From assembly GCA_004369085.1 (NCBI GenBank), contig ML210206.1:62001-126000 (forward strand): a stretch of 64,000 bases of DNA. The letters are read 5' to 3'. The stretch's first letter is position 1; every line of letters begins with the position of its first letter. The position numbers were made by a program, and so were the translations under genes. Source of the DNA: Coprinopsis marcescibilis. Taxonomy: Eukaryota; Basidiomycota; Agaricomycetes; Agaricales; Psathyrellaceae. The notes below the pieces were generated by a model. It worked only from the letters and a program-made list of their open reading frames with translations. It made no database searches and was not told the origin of the DNA. This document shows positions 38,653 through 49,840 of the stretch, one piece after another.

Positions 38653-40288
38653 TCAGCCGCCTCTCTTCGCATTGTCTTTCAACTTTTCGAAAAAGTCTCG
38701 AACGTCAGACTCGTCCACAACCTTTCCTTGGGCTGCGAAAGGTTCGAAAAAAGATTTGAACCCATCCCTATTTAAGACACAGCTATTAATGGGAAAATAT
38801 TGAGTGCGAAGTCCGTCGAAGACTGACCTCATTTTATTAAACGCATGAATGCCATCTATGGCCCTGCCGTGAGGGAGTCGTGACAAAGCACGCATCCCAA
38901 GCTCTTCCAGAGATAAGCCTATTATGTCCGATTCACTTCCAGGGTACGATCTTAGCAACTGGCAGACGAACCTGAATCTGGATCCTCAGGCGGTTCATAA
39001 GTTTCTTCTTCCTCAACCAAATACCGATGATTTTCCAAGGAAGTACGACACTGTCGTTTCGAGCGATTAGTAAAGGAGACGACCGTGTATCGCTGTGAAA
39101 ACGTAAACCCACGTCCTCACAGTGACACCATCTCTCTCTAAATCCGTCGGTTAAAAATACATCCCCTGTTCCCAAGTTCCCTGCAGAAGGATCCCGTCCC
39201 AAAACTTTCGAGGCGAGCGGGTTTGGTCTTGGGGCGAGACACGGTGCGACCTCATTTAAAGTTGGATCGGAAGCTGTTCGAGTTCGCTTTGGTTCTGGAG
39301 CGTGTTCGTCGTCTGAGGATGGGACGAGTCTACGTTTGGATCCTGCAGCATTAGGGGTGTCATCATCCTCTATTGCTACATCATCGTCCTTTCCAATGAG
39401 GTCACCGATGCGCCGCCATTCCGAGCCAAGGGCATCTCGTCCCACTATCATTGCACCTGGCGTGCCTGCGTACTTCTTCAAAATCTTTATCTTCGACACA
39501 CAGGCGCCGCAGACAAAGCTGTCATAATCTGCGGCCGTAATTAGTGCAGGGGGGAGACTGGAGCACGAGGTCTCGGATCTCGCATCTTCTTCAGTGCTTT
39601 CAGCAGGGGTAGGTTCCTCTTTCTCCTTCGATTCTACTTCTGGAGTCGGTGCCCGAGAAGTGGGTCGTTCTCGGAGATTGCAGCAAGATTCGTGGAACCA
39701 GTCCTGTTACTACGTCAAATGATCAACTCAACAGGAGAGGAGAATTTTACAAACCTCGCACGAAAGACATTGGATCATGGTTTCGCGCTCCTTCTCTGCA
39801 TCATAAGGTCTACCGCACCTACAGAAAGCGCCTCGGAAGTTCTGGCCATACTTGTTGTACTCATTCTTGGGTTGAATTGTTGTTTCTAAGCTGCAAGGAC
39901 GCGGGATAGCTGAGGTCGGACAGTCACAGCGAAAGTCTCGCTTAGGGAAGCTGGGAAAAGGGTGTTTGATCAGATTTTCGACTCTGACAAACGCTTGGTA
40001 CTGCTCTCACAGTTCAATCTGTTCGTGCTGGGTATGGCAGGCAATGGAGCATGCGGCACATATTCCCCGAGGTTCTTTACACGTTAAGCACAGATAGACT
40101 GGCTGCCTGTGCAGATGTCAGTGTCTACATTATATGACTGAAGAGACATTTCAGGTGGACCTAAGGTATCCCAGAGGGTACGTGCAGTGAGAGAATTGAT
40201 GAGGAAGCGCGAGACCTGCCTCCCGAACAAGATCATCCTGTCTTTCTAGATATTCCTGTAGGGTTGATCCAGACGCGGTTTGGGACAT
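38653..40288 (-). CDS. UBR7-type putative E3 ubiquitin ligase (UBR box + PHD-like)
   Basis: UBR7 proteins carry an N-recognin-like UBR zinc box and a PHD-like finger; the animal protein modifies histone H2B. It starts MSQTASGSTLQEYLERQDD. The UBR box runs through HCTYPLGYLRQPVYLCLTC, ICAACSIACHTQHEQIELF and FRCDCPTS. The PHD-like region has FCRCGRPYDAEKE, MIQCLSCEDWFHESC and FVCGAC. A charged central region (DDDVAIEDDDTP, EPKRTRTASD) follows, then DGFRERWCHCE and YLVEEEETYEPPEDPDS. It ends in the helix-rich tail SLEELGMRALSRLPHGRAID and FEKLKDNAKRGG. All zinc ligands that I can check are present. Function in the fungus is inferred from the family only. Confidence 0.9.
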
Positions 40289-40698
40289 TATATGCCCAGC
40301 TTCACGTCTATGGCGATTAGAGGTGTATGGGTGATGATGAAACGCGTTCAAGCTGCAGACGCCATGCCAGTGAGCGCGTGGCTGCAGCCGTAAGACGGTG
40401 CCGGAATGACTACATAAGCAGTGTCGCGGCCCGCACCGGGACGCGTACGTGAGGCTCAGACAGAGAACAGCGACCACTGCTTTCTTGTTTCTGCACGTTG
40501 GCGAATGATTCTTTACTCCTGGTCGTTATTTAGAGGTATTCCGACAATGGACAAGGGGTTCCTCATTTCCAGCGGCTCTCCGTTAACAAACTCGACGCTC
40601 GGAATCAACCCGGAAACGCAAGTGGATGACTACATAAACTGGGACTCGCCGCTCCAACCGCCGAGAGCTCTCTTGAACCTATCAGTATCATTGTAGCA
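40289..40698. promoter_or_regulatory. Divergent intergenic region UBR7 / HyuB-like gene
   Basis: 410 bp separate the two start codons. There is no trace of a HyuA-type coding half upstream of the HyuB gene, apart from a short frame reading [11 protein letters not shown] near 40610-40650 that recalls linker sequence of 5-oxoprolinases. No clear TATA box. Confidence 0.4.
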
Positions 40699-43038
40699 AT
40701 GTCGGACACGAAGAGAGGACCTGACCCTATTCTGCTCACGCTCTTTGCGAATCGCTTTATGAGCGTGGCGGAGGCAATGGGTCGGTCGTTGCAGCAGACC
40801 TCTATCAGCACAAATATCAAGGAACGCCTGGACTTTTCCTGCGCCCTCTTCGCCCCAGATGGCGATCTGGTCGCAAACGCACCATTTATCCCTATTCATC
40901 TAGGGTCTATGAGCTTGTGAGTATCTCATTCGGCCGAAATCTGCAGTCCCTAATCGACGCAGTGCGGTGAAATATCAGATGAAGCTTCATGGTAAAACCC
41001 TGAAGGAAGGTGACGTCCTTATGACTAATTCTCCGCATTCTGGTGGATCGTAAGTCCCGACCCACCTTTGAAGACCATGCAATTGAATTGCCGGCTCGTT
41101 CTATAGGCATTTACCCGACATTACCATCATTACGCCAGTCTTCGACAACGAATCAAAGGACATCATATTCTTCACCGCATCCCGAGGTCACCATGCAGAT
41201 ATTGGCGGAATTCTCCCTGGTTCAATGCCCCCGACGTCTGTAAATATCTTTGAAGAAGGTGCAAACATAGACAGCTTCAAGATCGTCGATGGTGGCGTTT
41301 TCAATTCTCAGGGACTTTACGAACACATGGTGGAAAAACCTGCACGCTACCCAGGAAGTTCAGGTTGCAGGAACATCCGGGATGTTGAGAGTGATTTGAA
41401 AGCCGTAAGTGATACCTCTCAATCATACGATTCGGCTTCTTGATTCCCGTTTCTCCAGCAAATCGCTGCAAATCATAAAGGAATCCAGCTGATCCATGCG
41501 AGTGAGCTAAATCCCACCCGAATAATACTCGGTTTTGCTAAAATACTGCCGCAGTTGTGAACGACTATGGGTTGAAGACTGTACAAGAATACATGCTGCA
41601 CATCCGAGCAAACGCCGAGCAATCCGTTCGAAACTTGCTGCGAGATGTCACAAAGCGTGCAGGAACAAATGTCCTATCTGCTATTGATTACTTGGATGAT
41701 GGCTCCCCAGTGAGTGAATGTCTAAACCTCTATCATTCACACAAGGAGTAAACATCCAACCGCTTCATTTCAGATTCAATTGCACGTCGAAATCAATGAA
41801 CAGGAAGGCTCAGCAGTCCTCGATTTCGAAGGGACAGGTTGCGAAGTCCGGGGAAACTTGAACGCCCCAATTTCAGTTGTTCACTCGGCTGTCATCTATT
41901 GCATGCGTTCTATGCTCAATCTCGATATCCCGTTGAATGCGGGTTGCTTGGTTCCCCTCACTGGTGCGTTCCAAGCGAATCGTGACAACCCCTATTTCTT
42001 ATTGACACCTAAATCCTCACACAAAAAGTTAAAATCCCGCAAAAGTCGTTGCTCTCACCTTCCCGGACTGCAGCTGTCTGCGGTGGCAATGTCCTAACTT
42101 CTCAACGCATCGTTGACGTAGTTCTCAAAGCATTCCACGCCGCTGCGGCAAGCCAAGGATGCACCAAGTGAGCGAAATCCTCCCATCGCATATTTTAGCT
42201 TTAACTTACTCCGTCCCTAGCAATCTCACATTTGGAGCCGGAGGCAAGGACAAGGACGGCAAGAACATTACAGGGTGGGGCTATTACGAAGTAATTCTAT
42301 TCCTTCTTCCGAAAACTACGCTCTTCCTCACATCTTAACTCTGATTTCAGACCATCGCAGGTGGCTCTGGAGCAGGGCCCTCGTGGCATGGGACCGACGG
42401 CGTCCACACCCACATCACCAACACACGAATCGGGGACGTCGAGATTCTGGAAAGAAGGTACCCGGTCATGATCCACCAATTCGGACTGCGTCATGGATCT
42501 GCTGGAGTCGGAAAATGGCATGGCGGCGAAGGAGTTATCCGAGAAATTGAGTTCTTGGAACCTTTGCAGGTTTCAATTCTCTCCGAGGTCAGTTCAGTTC
42601 GCCTCCCTATTTGACTATTGACGGCGTTTTTCTGATGAAATATTTCTTTGCTATTTTGCTTGGTACCCTTCCCCCTTCTACATTTGTTCCTTTTATCTCG
42701 CTTCGCTTTATCGATTAATCACACAGAGACGCACACGTCAGCCTTATGGCTTAGAAGGAGGGGGCCCAGGTGCATTCGGACGCAACACCTGGATTAAGAA
42801 TTGTCGCGAAGAAGACGGAGACCTGGATCCCAGCAGCACCTTACGCACCCGCGACATTAACATCGGCGGAAAGGCCACGGTTTGGATGGGCACTGGGGAC
42901 TTACTCCGCATAGAAACACCCGGTGGAGGTGCGTGGGGTGCACCTGAGGGTACGAAGAAACCGGAAGGAGAGCATTCCCCTGCCTGGGAACCTCGAGGAT
43001 CAATTGCGGAGAGAGCTGCCGCTCAAGCGGCATTTTGA
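40699..43038 (+). CDS. Hydantoinase B / 5-oxoprolinase C-terminal half, free-standing
   Basis: HyuB-type domain of ATP-dependent 5-oxoprolinases and hydantoinases, which open 5-oxoproline or hydantoin rings. Spliced product starts [20 protein letters not shown]. It runs through [98 protein letters not shown] and [11 protein letters not shown]. It ends [15 protein letters not shown]. Every intron I followed joins in frame, one ending in the unusual acceptor AAAAAG. Usual eukaryotic 5-oxoprolinases are single chains of about 1,250-1,300 residues with HyuA (ATP-binding) first; here only HyuB (about 580-600 residues) is present. It may work with a separate HyuA partner, or be a shortened copy. 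Confidence 0.88.
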
Positions 43039-43691
43039 ACCTGACCCTCAATGAGCCTGTGTGTGTTCTTCAAATTCACTGTATCAATGTACCGTGTACC
43101 ACCCTCGTTGTAGCATTCCCACTTCAATCCCTAAGATTCCCGGAAAATCTACCCCAGTCTTTTTTGGGTCTCTCTGATCTCATGCGTGATTTCGCCAGTG
43201 AAAGTCCTAGCCGTCGGCCATAATGATAGCGTCTTCCTCGTCGTTGAACCCGCGTTTGGCTGTTCGGAATCAATATAATGAACAGGGCCAAGGGAAAAAC
43301 AAACCGAACTTCTGCCATGAACTCGAGCCGTTCGAATCGCCTCTCGAGGCCGCACCAGCTTGGTGTGGCGTTCGATTCGTTAAAGGTTCGGTTTGATCAG
43401 GTTCAGGTTGGCTTGCACGGATGCTCAGTCGAATACTATGTAACATTCCCTACTACAAAGTCTTTTGAGTGTCAGCATAATGCAAGGACTCAATCAGCGC
43501 AACGAAGAGTGAGGATTTGAAAGACAGTTTAGAGAACATTTCAAGTTCTGCTACTCAAAACAAATTGCTAAAGTGAATGTGATCTACTCAAAAGTAATGA
43601 AGAAATAGTTCGAAATGTCCATCCGAGGTATACCTAGCCATGAAGGAGAATATAAGTTACTCCGCTTCTTCCAGCTTCAACAACATCCAGC
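43039..43691. other. Intergenic between convergent HyuB and WASP genes
   Basis: 650 bp of 3' flanking sequence for both genes. No coding signal, RNA gene or repeat recognised. Confidence 0.45.
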
Positions 43692-45440
43692 TTAATCCCA
43701 ATCATCATCGTCGTCTTCGTCATCATCATCGCTATCTCCAAGCCGCTTATTGCGCTCCAGCAAAGCGGCAGCCAACGCACTCGTAAGGTCTGCACCGCCA
43801 GTTGCAGCACCAACTGCTGCACCTGCAGCCGCACCACCAGCGACTGCCGCTGCAGTACCCGCACCGCTCGATGACTCAGGTTTGGGTGACGCGCTGGGTC
43901 CGTCGGTCTTGCGTAGGACATGGACGCCTTTTCCTTGAATTTCGGCGAGGAGGTTGCCCCGGCCAGGTTGTGGTGCGGGAAGGTCTGAAGACGCAGAAGA
44001 CGCACCGAACCCAGGCGGTGGTGGAGGCGGAGGAGGCGGAGGAGGTCCACCACCCATAGGTGGAGGAGGCGGCGGCGGGGGTGGTGGTGGTGGTGGTCCG
44101 CCTCCCATTGCGGGGGGCGGTGGAGGAGGTGGAGGAGGCGGAGGCGGAGGCGCGAAAGAGGATTCGGGCTGCTCTACCGCTCTTGGCGGTGGTGCACCAT
44201 GCACAGCTGGACGTACTGGAGGAGGGGGACGTGCAGGTGTAGACTGTGGTGCGGCTGGTCGTCGTGGAGGGGCTGGAGGGGCTGGCGGTGCTCCATTTGT
44301 TCTAGCAGGCGGTGGCGGAGCGGTTGGTGCAGTAGTTGGTCGTCGAGGTGGTGCTGGGGGCGCAGCAGGTGCAACCGCGGGAGGCCTGGCAGGAGAGGGC
44401 GGTGGCTGTGATCTCGGAGGTGCGGGAGGAACTTGAGGTCGCGCAGGAGATGGGGGAGGCCCTGGACGCGCCGGTGGTCGCGGGGGTTGCGGCGGTTCCT
44501 GTGTTTTGGGTCGAGAAGGAGGTACAGGGCGAGAAGGCCCGTTGGACGTGGGCGTCGGTGCAGAGTTCTCCGACGACACCGACGAGACGCTCCCCCTTGC
44601 GATGTGAACCGACCGCCGAGGTGCTGGAGGTGGCGGTGGTTTGCTCTTCCTCGCTGCGGGAACTGGAGGTGGCGCCTTGGGAGGAGCGTTCTTTTGCTCA
44701 TCCCGAACGAATTTCTTGATAAACTCCATCTCTCTCGCAATGACATCTCTCTCTATACCCTTGCTTTCGAGGTCGTTAAGGAAGTGGGTCCAGGATGGGT
44801 CCACACCATGAGATGTAAAACCAGAGTCCGTATTGTAGCCCATGTGTGCCACATGAATAAACGAGCCATCCTTGGGCCCAGAAATCAGAGACTTGTCGAT
44901 TTTGCCACCCTTCGGCGCGGTTTTGCGAGTCTTCTGCGCCTTGGGCTTCGCTGAACCGACATGAGTATTAAGCTATCTTGCTCGAAACGCGGCACTTACA
45001 GGCTTTGGCATCCTTCTTGGTCTGTACCTTCTTCCACAACTGCTTCGCCTCTCCCTCGTGTGCGAACACGAACCCGATCAAACATTTCTATGAGGGAACA
45101 GTTAGCGACGAAAGAGGAGGCAAAACGAGACACTCACATCTCCCGCGAAGGAATGAAAGAATGCCCTGTCCGCATTATACTCTAAACCGGTATAGAGCTC
45201 GTGCTCCCAGATGATTCCCCGGGTACCTTCCAGATCAACCATCTTGAATTTCAGCACCCCCTGTGCATCCTTCAGAAAGGTCAGAGCCCCTTGAAGCCCG
45301 GCGTACGACCATTTGTTCGGTTCAGGATATGCGTAGTATATTCTGGCTAGTGTGGCAAAGAAAATCTTGTTTGCTGGAGCTGGGATGGCGGCTTTGACCT
45401 TGTCCTTTTCGTCTGGGTTCAGTGTCGCTTGTGGCGCCAT
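43692..45440 (-). CDS. LAS17: WASP/Las17 actin-nucleation promoting factor
   Basis: Activates the Arp2/3 complex at endocytic actin patches. The WH1 (EVH1) domain starts MAPQATLNPDEKDKVKAAIP and includes ATLARIYYAYPEPNKWSYAG and GIIWEHELYTGLEYNADRAF. After two introns a basic spacer (KKDAKA) leads to GFTSHGVDPSWTHFLNDLES, the short helix found after WH1 in fungal WASP. Then comes a proline-rich stretch of about 200 residues, with four long Pro runs separated by GGG, that would bind profilin and SH3 proteins. The C-terminus has one WH2 motif (GRGNLLAEIQGKG), a connector helix (LTSALAAALLERNKRL) and the acidic end DDDDDWD with the key Trp. No CRIB domain is seen, as in Las17. Confidence 0.93.
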
Positions 45441-45922
45441 ATGTGGCTACAATGTCCTGTTCCTGGGAGTAGACCGGTCGTCGATGTTAAGAGCTTGAGA
45501 GACAATTAGGACGGTCTGTAAAGGACCACAGCAAATAACATAAAGATCCTCCGGGTCTGCTGCGCCCTGCTGCGTTGGGCCCGGGAGCGGCATCGCATTG
45601 CGTACGTGACAGCGTCGAGTCACATGCTTCCAGAGTTTGCGTGACATCATCATCTTGCTTCAGTGCAAACGAACGACGGACCGTCTCTCCTTGTTCTCTC
45701 CTTCGCAGACTCAGAAAATACACTCCGACTATACAAACACTATGGAATTCAATGAGTAGTACTGTGCACACAGATGCTGCGCTTTTAGCTACAACCTGTC
45801 TTGGAATGCCAGAAGGCGTTGCCTGTCTCACTTTGTGGTTTCAAATGTCTGAAAACACCACCAGTGCACAACACAAGACTGATGAACGTTGGTAAGTTAC
45901 AGAAGAATAAAAGAATTAATAT

Positions 45923-46610
45923 CTATGCATTATTGAACGATTCTGTCTTCACATTCTGTACATCTTCAAATCCAGACGGATCCCTTCTGTTAAATCTAGA
46001 GAAGCCGAGTGGTGGGGGTGCTTCCGCCTCCAACGCTTCCAACCAATTTCCCTGACCTGGGCCGCTTTCCCTAAGGTCCCTTTCCGTGACGCCATACGCT
46101 TTCGAAGGCTGAGAAGGAAGATGAGCCCAGGAGAGCGACAGCCAACATTTCGCGAGGCACTCACGAAGCCTTCATTGATATTATCCTTGGCCGACTTTTC
46201 CTTCACAGCTGGTTCCCCAACTGAGTGAGCGTCAAAATCCGATTAAATGGGCTATGTCGGAGCTGGAAGACATACCTTCTGGACGTGTATGTACTTTCTC
46301 GCCCTTTTCCGCCATGTTCACGATACCCTTCTCGGTTTTCGCTTCCAGGTTCCTGAATCCCTTTATGAATCTTGATTGTTTATGCTCACTTGACCTGAAT
46401 TCAGATGGGAGTGTGTCGACGTTGCCGGCTGTTGAGTGAACAAAAGAACGCTCAAGAGCCAGCGAATTGACGAGGGTGAATGGGATCAGTTTGACTGCGC
46501 TGCTCTGTAGAATGGAGAAGGAAGCGAAATCAATTTTGGAGGATTCACAATCGAAGTTTTCGTGGAGAATGTTGTCTCAAAAGCGCCAGAGATGCCATTC
46601 TGACCGTCAT
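45923..46610 (-). CDS. Small probable mitochondrial protein, unknown function
   Basis: Four small exons chain in frame. Exon 1 gives MTVRMASLALLRQHSPRKLR, a basic, amphipathic start typical of a mitochondrial presequence. Exon 2 continues LIPFTLVNSLALERSFVHST and EFRSSEHKQSRFIKGFRNLE, then KGIVNMAEKGEKVHTRPE. Exon 3 encodes VGEPAVKEKSAKDNINEGF. Exon 4 encodes PSKAYGVTERDLRESGPGQG, a stretch with NWLEALEAEAPPPLGFSR, and ends SFNNA at 45923. Total is about 165 residues. Splice sites are canonical (introns about 44-68 nt) and no stop interrupts the chain, which is strong evidence that it is a gene. I do not recognise the family. A second in-frame ATG at 46598 could be the start instead. Confidence 0.6.
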
Positions 46611-46753
46611 AAATTCAAGTCCCTAATAAGTGAAATATCGGCATATATTTGTCGCTAAATATATACTTCGGAGTCTGCCGACGACTTTTAAGAAGCAATT
46701 CGCATTGGGCGCTTGATTACAATCTATCGATAATAACACATCCACTCTCTATC

Positions 46754-47705
46754 ATGTCGACCCTAGGTACTCCCCGCAGGAACAAGTTATTTTACTATGA
46801 AACAATCGTGATTCAGGTACAAAGTGTGGTCTTGGCTGGCCCACTCTTCTCTTACTCAATATGATCTCTTCCAGGTTGAAGACGAGCTTTTCCGAGTCCC
46901 TCGTTACGGGTTCCAAGAGCATTCAGAGGTTTTTGAGAATATTTTCACCCTGCCTGGTGCCTCAAAGGAGGGGACGTGTGACGAACAGCCTCTGATACTA
47001 TCGGCCGACTACCCAAAGGCACATTTTGAGAGTTTGTTGAAGTTAATGTATTGGAGGTATGTCGGCATCAACTCTCAATTCGCGCAATAAAACCAAACCA
47101 GGCTCTAGGGACATACCACATCCTGCGGAGTTGAATCTTTCTCAAAAAGACTGGATCGGAGTTCTCAATATATCTACTCGCCTCCAAATGCAAAAGGTTC
47201 GCGACAGTGTTTGTGAATCGTGGAAACTCTCCATCGTCTCACCGATCAACGAAACCAGATTCGGAAGCTCGCGATCCAAAGGATATACAGCAACTTTGTT
47301 CTCAGCTCAGTCGACAAAGTCCTTCTTGGCAGAGAATACCGGGTGGCGGATTGGCTCATCGACGGCTACTCGGAAATGGTGCAAGACCGACTTCTGCCAT
47401 TGGAGGCTTTCACTCGCCTTGGAACGGATGCTGCAATGAGAGTGTTGTGGCTCAGGACTTCTGATATGGGTTTAAATACTCCTCCCGAGCCCCCAGTCTA
47501 CAGGGACAAAACCTTACGATCTCGGACGCCCCCGTCTCCACGCCGGCCCTATCGCCAGAGAGTACTAACGCCAGAGCCTACGAGGAGCTTCGAAGGCATG
47601 GACTCCTTGCCTCCGTCCCCGGGAGCAACTCACCCGAGAATCACTGAGAAGGTCAGAAACCAAGTAAAAATTGCATTTGAGGAAGAATTGAAGGATATGG
47701 CCTAA
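46754..47705 (+). CDS. BTB/POZ domain protein, copy 1 of three
   Basis: BTB domains dimerise and recruit partners such as cullin-3; many basidiomycetes have large families of such proteins with unknown roles. It starts MSTLGTPRRNKLFYYETIVI, then VEDELFRVPRYGFQEHSEVF and FTLPGASKEGTCDEQPLIL, the BTB core. After introns it continues LSQKDWIGVLNISTRLQMQK and VDKVLLGREYRVADWLIDGY. Unlike its neighbours it ends in a Pro/Arg/Thr-rich tail (PPEPPVYRDK, TPPSPRRPYRQ) and a last helix KVRNQVKIAFEEELKDMA. All four introns join in frame, one needing the acceptor CTCTAG. It is the most diverged of three tandem paralogues in the same orientation. A TATA-like taaatatata lies about 95 bp before the start. 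Confidence 0.85.
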
Positions 47706-47934
47706 GTGTTGCACACACTAACAATTGCTCAGCTCATTTTGGAAGGTTACTTTTACTAGTGCTACAACGGTATACAATTCTGGGTAACTTATTGCAGCTC
47801 TCCCAATGCACATAGGATGTAGCTCATTCCATTCGCTTACTCTGATATGGTTTCTTTGTAGTTTACACAAGTAAAACAACGAGATTCGGATAGAACGTTT
47901 AAATCTAAAGTCGCCTAGATCAGCTTGAGAGTAT

Positions 47935-47946
47935 CGGGAATTCCCG
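47935..47946. promoter_or_regulatory. 12-bp perfect palindrome upstream of BTB copy 2
   Basis: CGGGAATTCCCG, 73 bp before the start at 48019, and repeated at 49438-49449 before copy 3. It is followed by a TATA-like ttaaaagg. It could bind a dimeric regulator; CGG-type half sites are usual for fungal zinc-cluster factors. Function inferred only. Confidence 0.45.
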
Positions 47947-48350
47947 AGCCGAATTGGCTTAAAAGGTGATTGGGCGCTTGATTAGATCGTCGATACTATC
48001 TCTCCTTCGACCTTCATCATGTCGAGTAGCGATAGTGCGCCGCAGGTCAGCGACCTCTTTTACTTTGAGACCGTGGTATTTCAGGTAATCCTGCTCTACC
48101 AGTCCTACTTTTGTAAAGTATCAGAGGCTAAATTTGACCTGCTGTTCACGTTTAGGTCGAAGATGTCCTGTACAGAGTTCCTCGCGACAACTTCATAAAA
48201 CATTCCGAGATCTTTGAATCGATGTTTCAGTTACCCAACTCCTCCAAAGAGGGTACATGCAATGAGTCTCCTATCATATTGCAAGGGTACAAGAAGAGCG
48301 ATTTCGAGAGTTTGCTGAAGCTTCTGTACTCGAGCTGGAGGTATGCTTCA
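47935..48350 (+). repeat. Tandem duplication unit A (promoter + 5' part of BTB copy 2)
   Basis: From the palindrome at 47935 to the second exon end, this stretch is nearly identical to 49438-49840. It includes the palindrome, ttaaaagg, gattgggcgcttgattagat and the leader up to the start codon. The homology continues more weakly through the rest of both genes, so the duplication covered the whole gene with its promoter. Confidence 0.85.
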
Positions 48351-49051
48351 ACAAACATCCATCTACGTTCAGATCGGTATTTAAATCAAGTATCTATTCA
48401 AAGGAACAGTCCTTCCTTAGGAGGCTTTGAGGCGCTCACACACTCCGACTGGATTGGAGTCCTCCACATGGCTAACCGTTGGCAAATGTTAACGGTCGGT
48501 TTTAGGTTCAATTTCGAATTGCCAGCAAGCAGTATTAACGAGAAGCCATTTCGCAGATACGAGAGACGGCTATAAAGAGCGTAGTCATTTCCAGCGTTCA
48601 ACCGGTTGAGAAAGTGCTGCTTGGGCGGGATTGTCGTGTTCCCGCTTGGGTGGTCCAAGGTTACTCGGAGATGATCTGCAACCCGAAGATAGATCTGGAG
48701 GATTTTGGCAAAGTTGGGCTCGAAAGCGCGATGAAACTACTATGGATATACAAGGATGCAATTGGGACCAGCAGTGAATCCAAGATAACTGTGGCTCCCG
48801 GCCAACTACAATGCCCACAATGCAACACCAGCACAATCGGAGTCACAGTATACACATCTTACAACCATTACGGAGGAAGCCAAAGCCAGTTTCATAAAAT
48901 ATCGTCGGTGTCGTGCTCCAGTTGTGGCGCGACGGTGAATCCCGTCGTCAGCGCAAAAAACATGCTACCGCAGCTTACCTTTAACATAATCAAAGATAAA
49001 GTGGAGAAAACGTTTGAAACAGAACTCAAATCGATTTCGTACGATACGTAG
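48019..49051 (+). CDS. BTB/POZ domain protein with C-terminal CxxC pair, copy 2
   Basis: Starts MSSSDSAPQVSDLFYFETVV and continues VEDVLYRVPRDNFIKHSEIF, FQLPNSSKEGTCNESPIIL and KSDFESLLKLLYSSWR (BTB core). Next come LTHSDWIGVLHMANRWQML and VEKVLLGRDCRVPAWVVQGY. The C-terminal part adds two cysteine pairs, QCPQCNTS and SCSSCGAT, spaced like a small zinc ribbon, before the last helix IIKDKVEKTFETELKSIS. Four introns join in frame, including one ending TTCAAAG. Close paralogue of the gene at 49519, including its promoter, so the duplication is recent. Role unknown; possible protein-protein adaptor with a metal-bound tail. Confidence 0.85.
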
Positions 49052-49518
49052 CTATTAGTCCCCTCACAGCTTCGGGTACATGTCCTTTAAGTAGCTTGTA
49101 TTCATCTTCATACCCTACTTTGTGAGACAGGTCGTGATTATTATGTCTCTCAAGCAGTTGGCCCACAAAATTTACAATCACAGGTTTTGGGATGGCTCGA
49201 TCCGGTGGATCGCGCGCACTTCTCCCCGTCTTCTGGCCATGTACCAAGATTAACGTACGCAATTGAGTCCCCGCCTTCAGAAAATCTGCGCCTTGTCAAC
49301 GTTCAATGTTCAACTCCTGGCTGAACGAGTCTATGTAGGCTGCTTTCGTTTGCTTTGACAGGGTACAGATCCTGTAGTGTACAAAAGTATACCAACTAGA
49401 CGTAAGGAATGTTCAAGTTGCCGGGATCACCAAGTTTCGGGAATTCCCGAGCCATTTACTTAAAAGGCGATTGGGCGCTTGATTAGATCGTCGATACTAT
49501 CTCTCCTTCGACCTCATC
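49052..49518. other. Spacer between BTB copies 2 and 3
   Basis: Unique sequence up to about 49430, then the duplicated promoter block that starts with the palindrome at 49438. No gene seen. Confidence 0.5.
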
Positions 49519-49840
49519 ATGTCGAGTAGCGATAGTGTGCCGCAGATCAGCGACCTCTTTTACTTTGAGAATGTGGTGTTCCAGGTACCAAGTCCCAATT
49601 TTGTAAGGCTTAGAGAGATAACCTTTATGTCTTGTTAACGTTCAGGTCGAAAATGTCCTATACAAAGTCCCGCGGGACAACTTCGTAAAACACTCTGAAA
49701 TTTTTGAATCAATGTTCCAATTACCCAACTCCTCCAAAGAGGGTACATGCAATGAGTTCCCTATCAAATTGGAAGGATACAAGAAGAGTGATTTTGAGAG
49801 TTTGCTGAAGCTTCTGTATTTGAGCTGGAGGTGTGCTTCC
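49438..49840 (+). repeat. Tandem duplication unit B (promoter + 5' part of BTB copy 3)
   Basis: Partner of 47935-48350. Both the 80-bp upstream block and the exon 1-exon 2 region match almost base for base, with small indels in the first intron. Confidence 0.85.

Noticed and set aside
43954..44436. Poly-Gly protein on the plus strand
   Set aside because: Antisense of the polyproline region of the WASP gene; CCN repeats read as GGN on the other strand.
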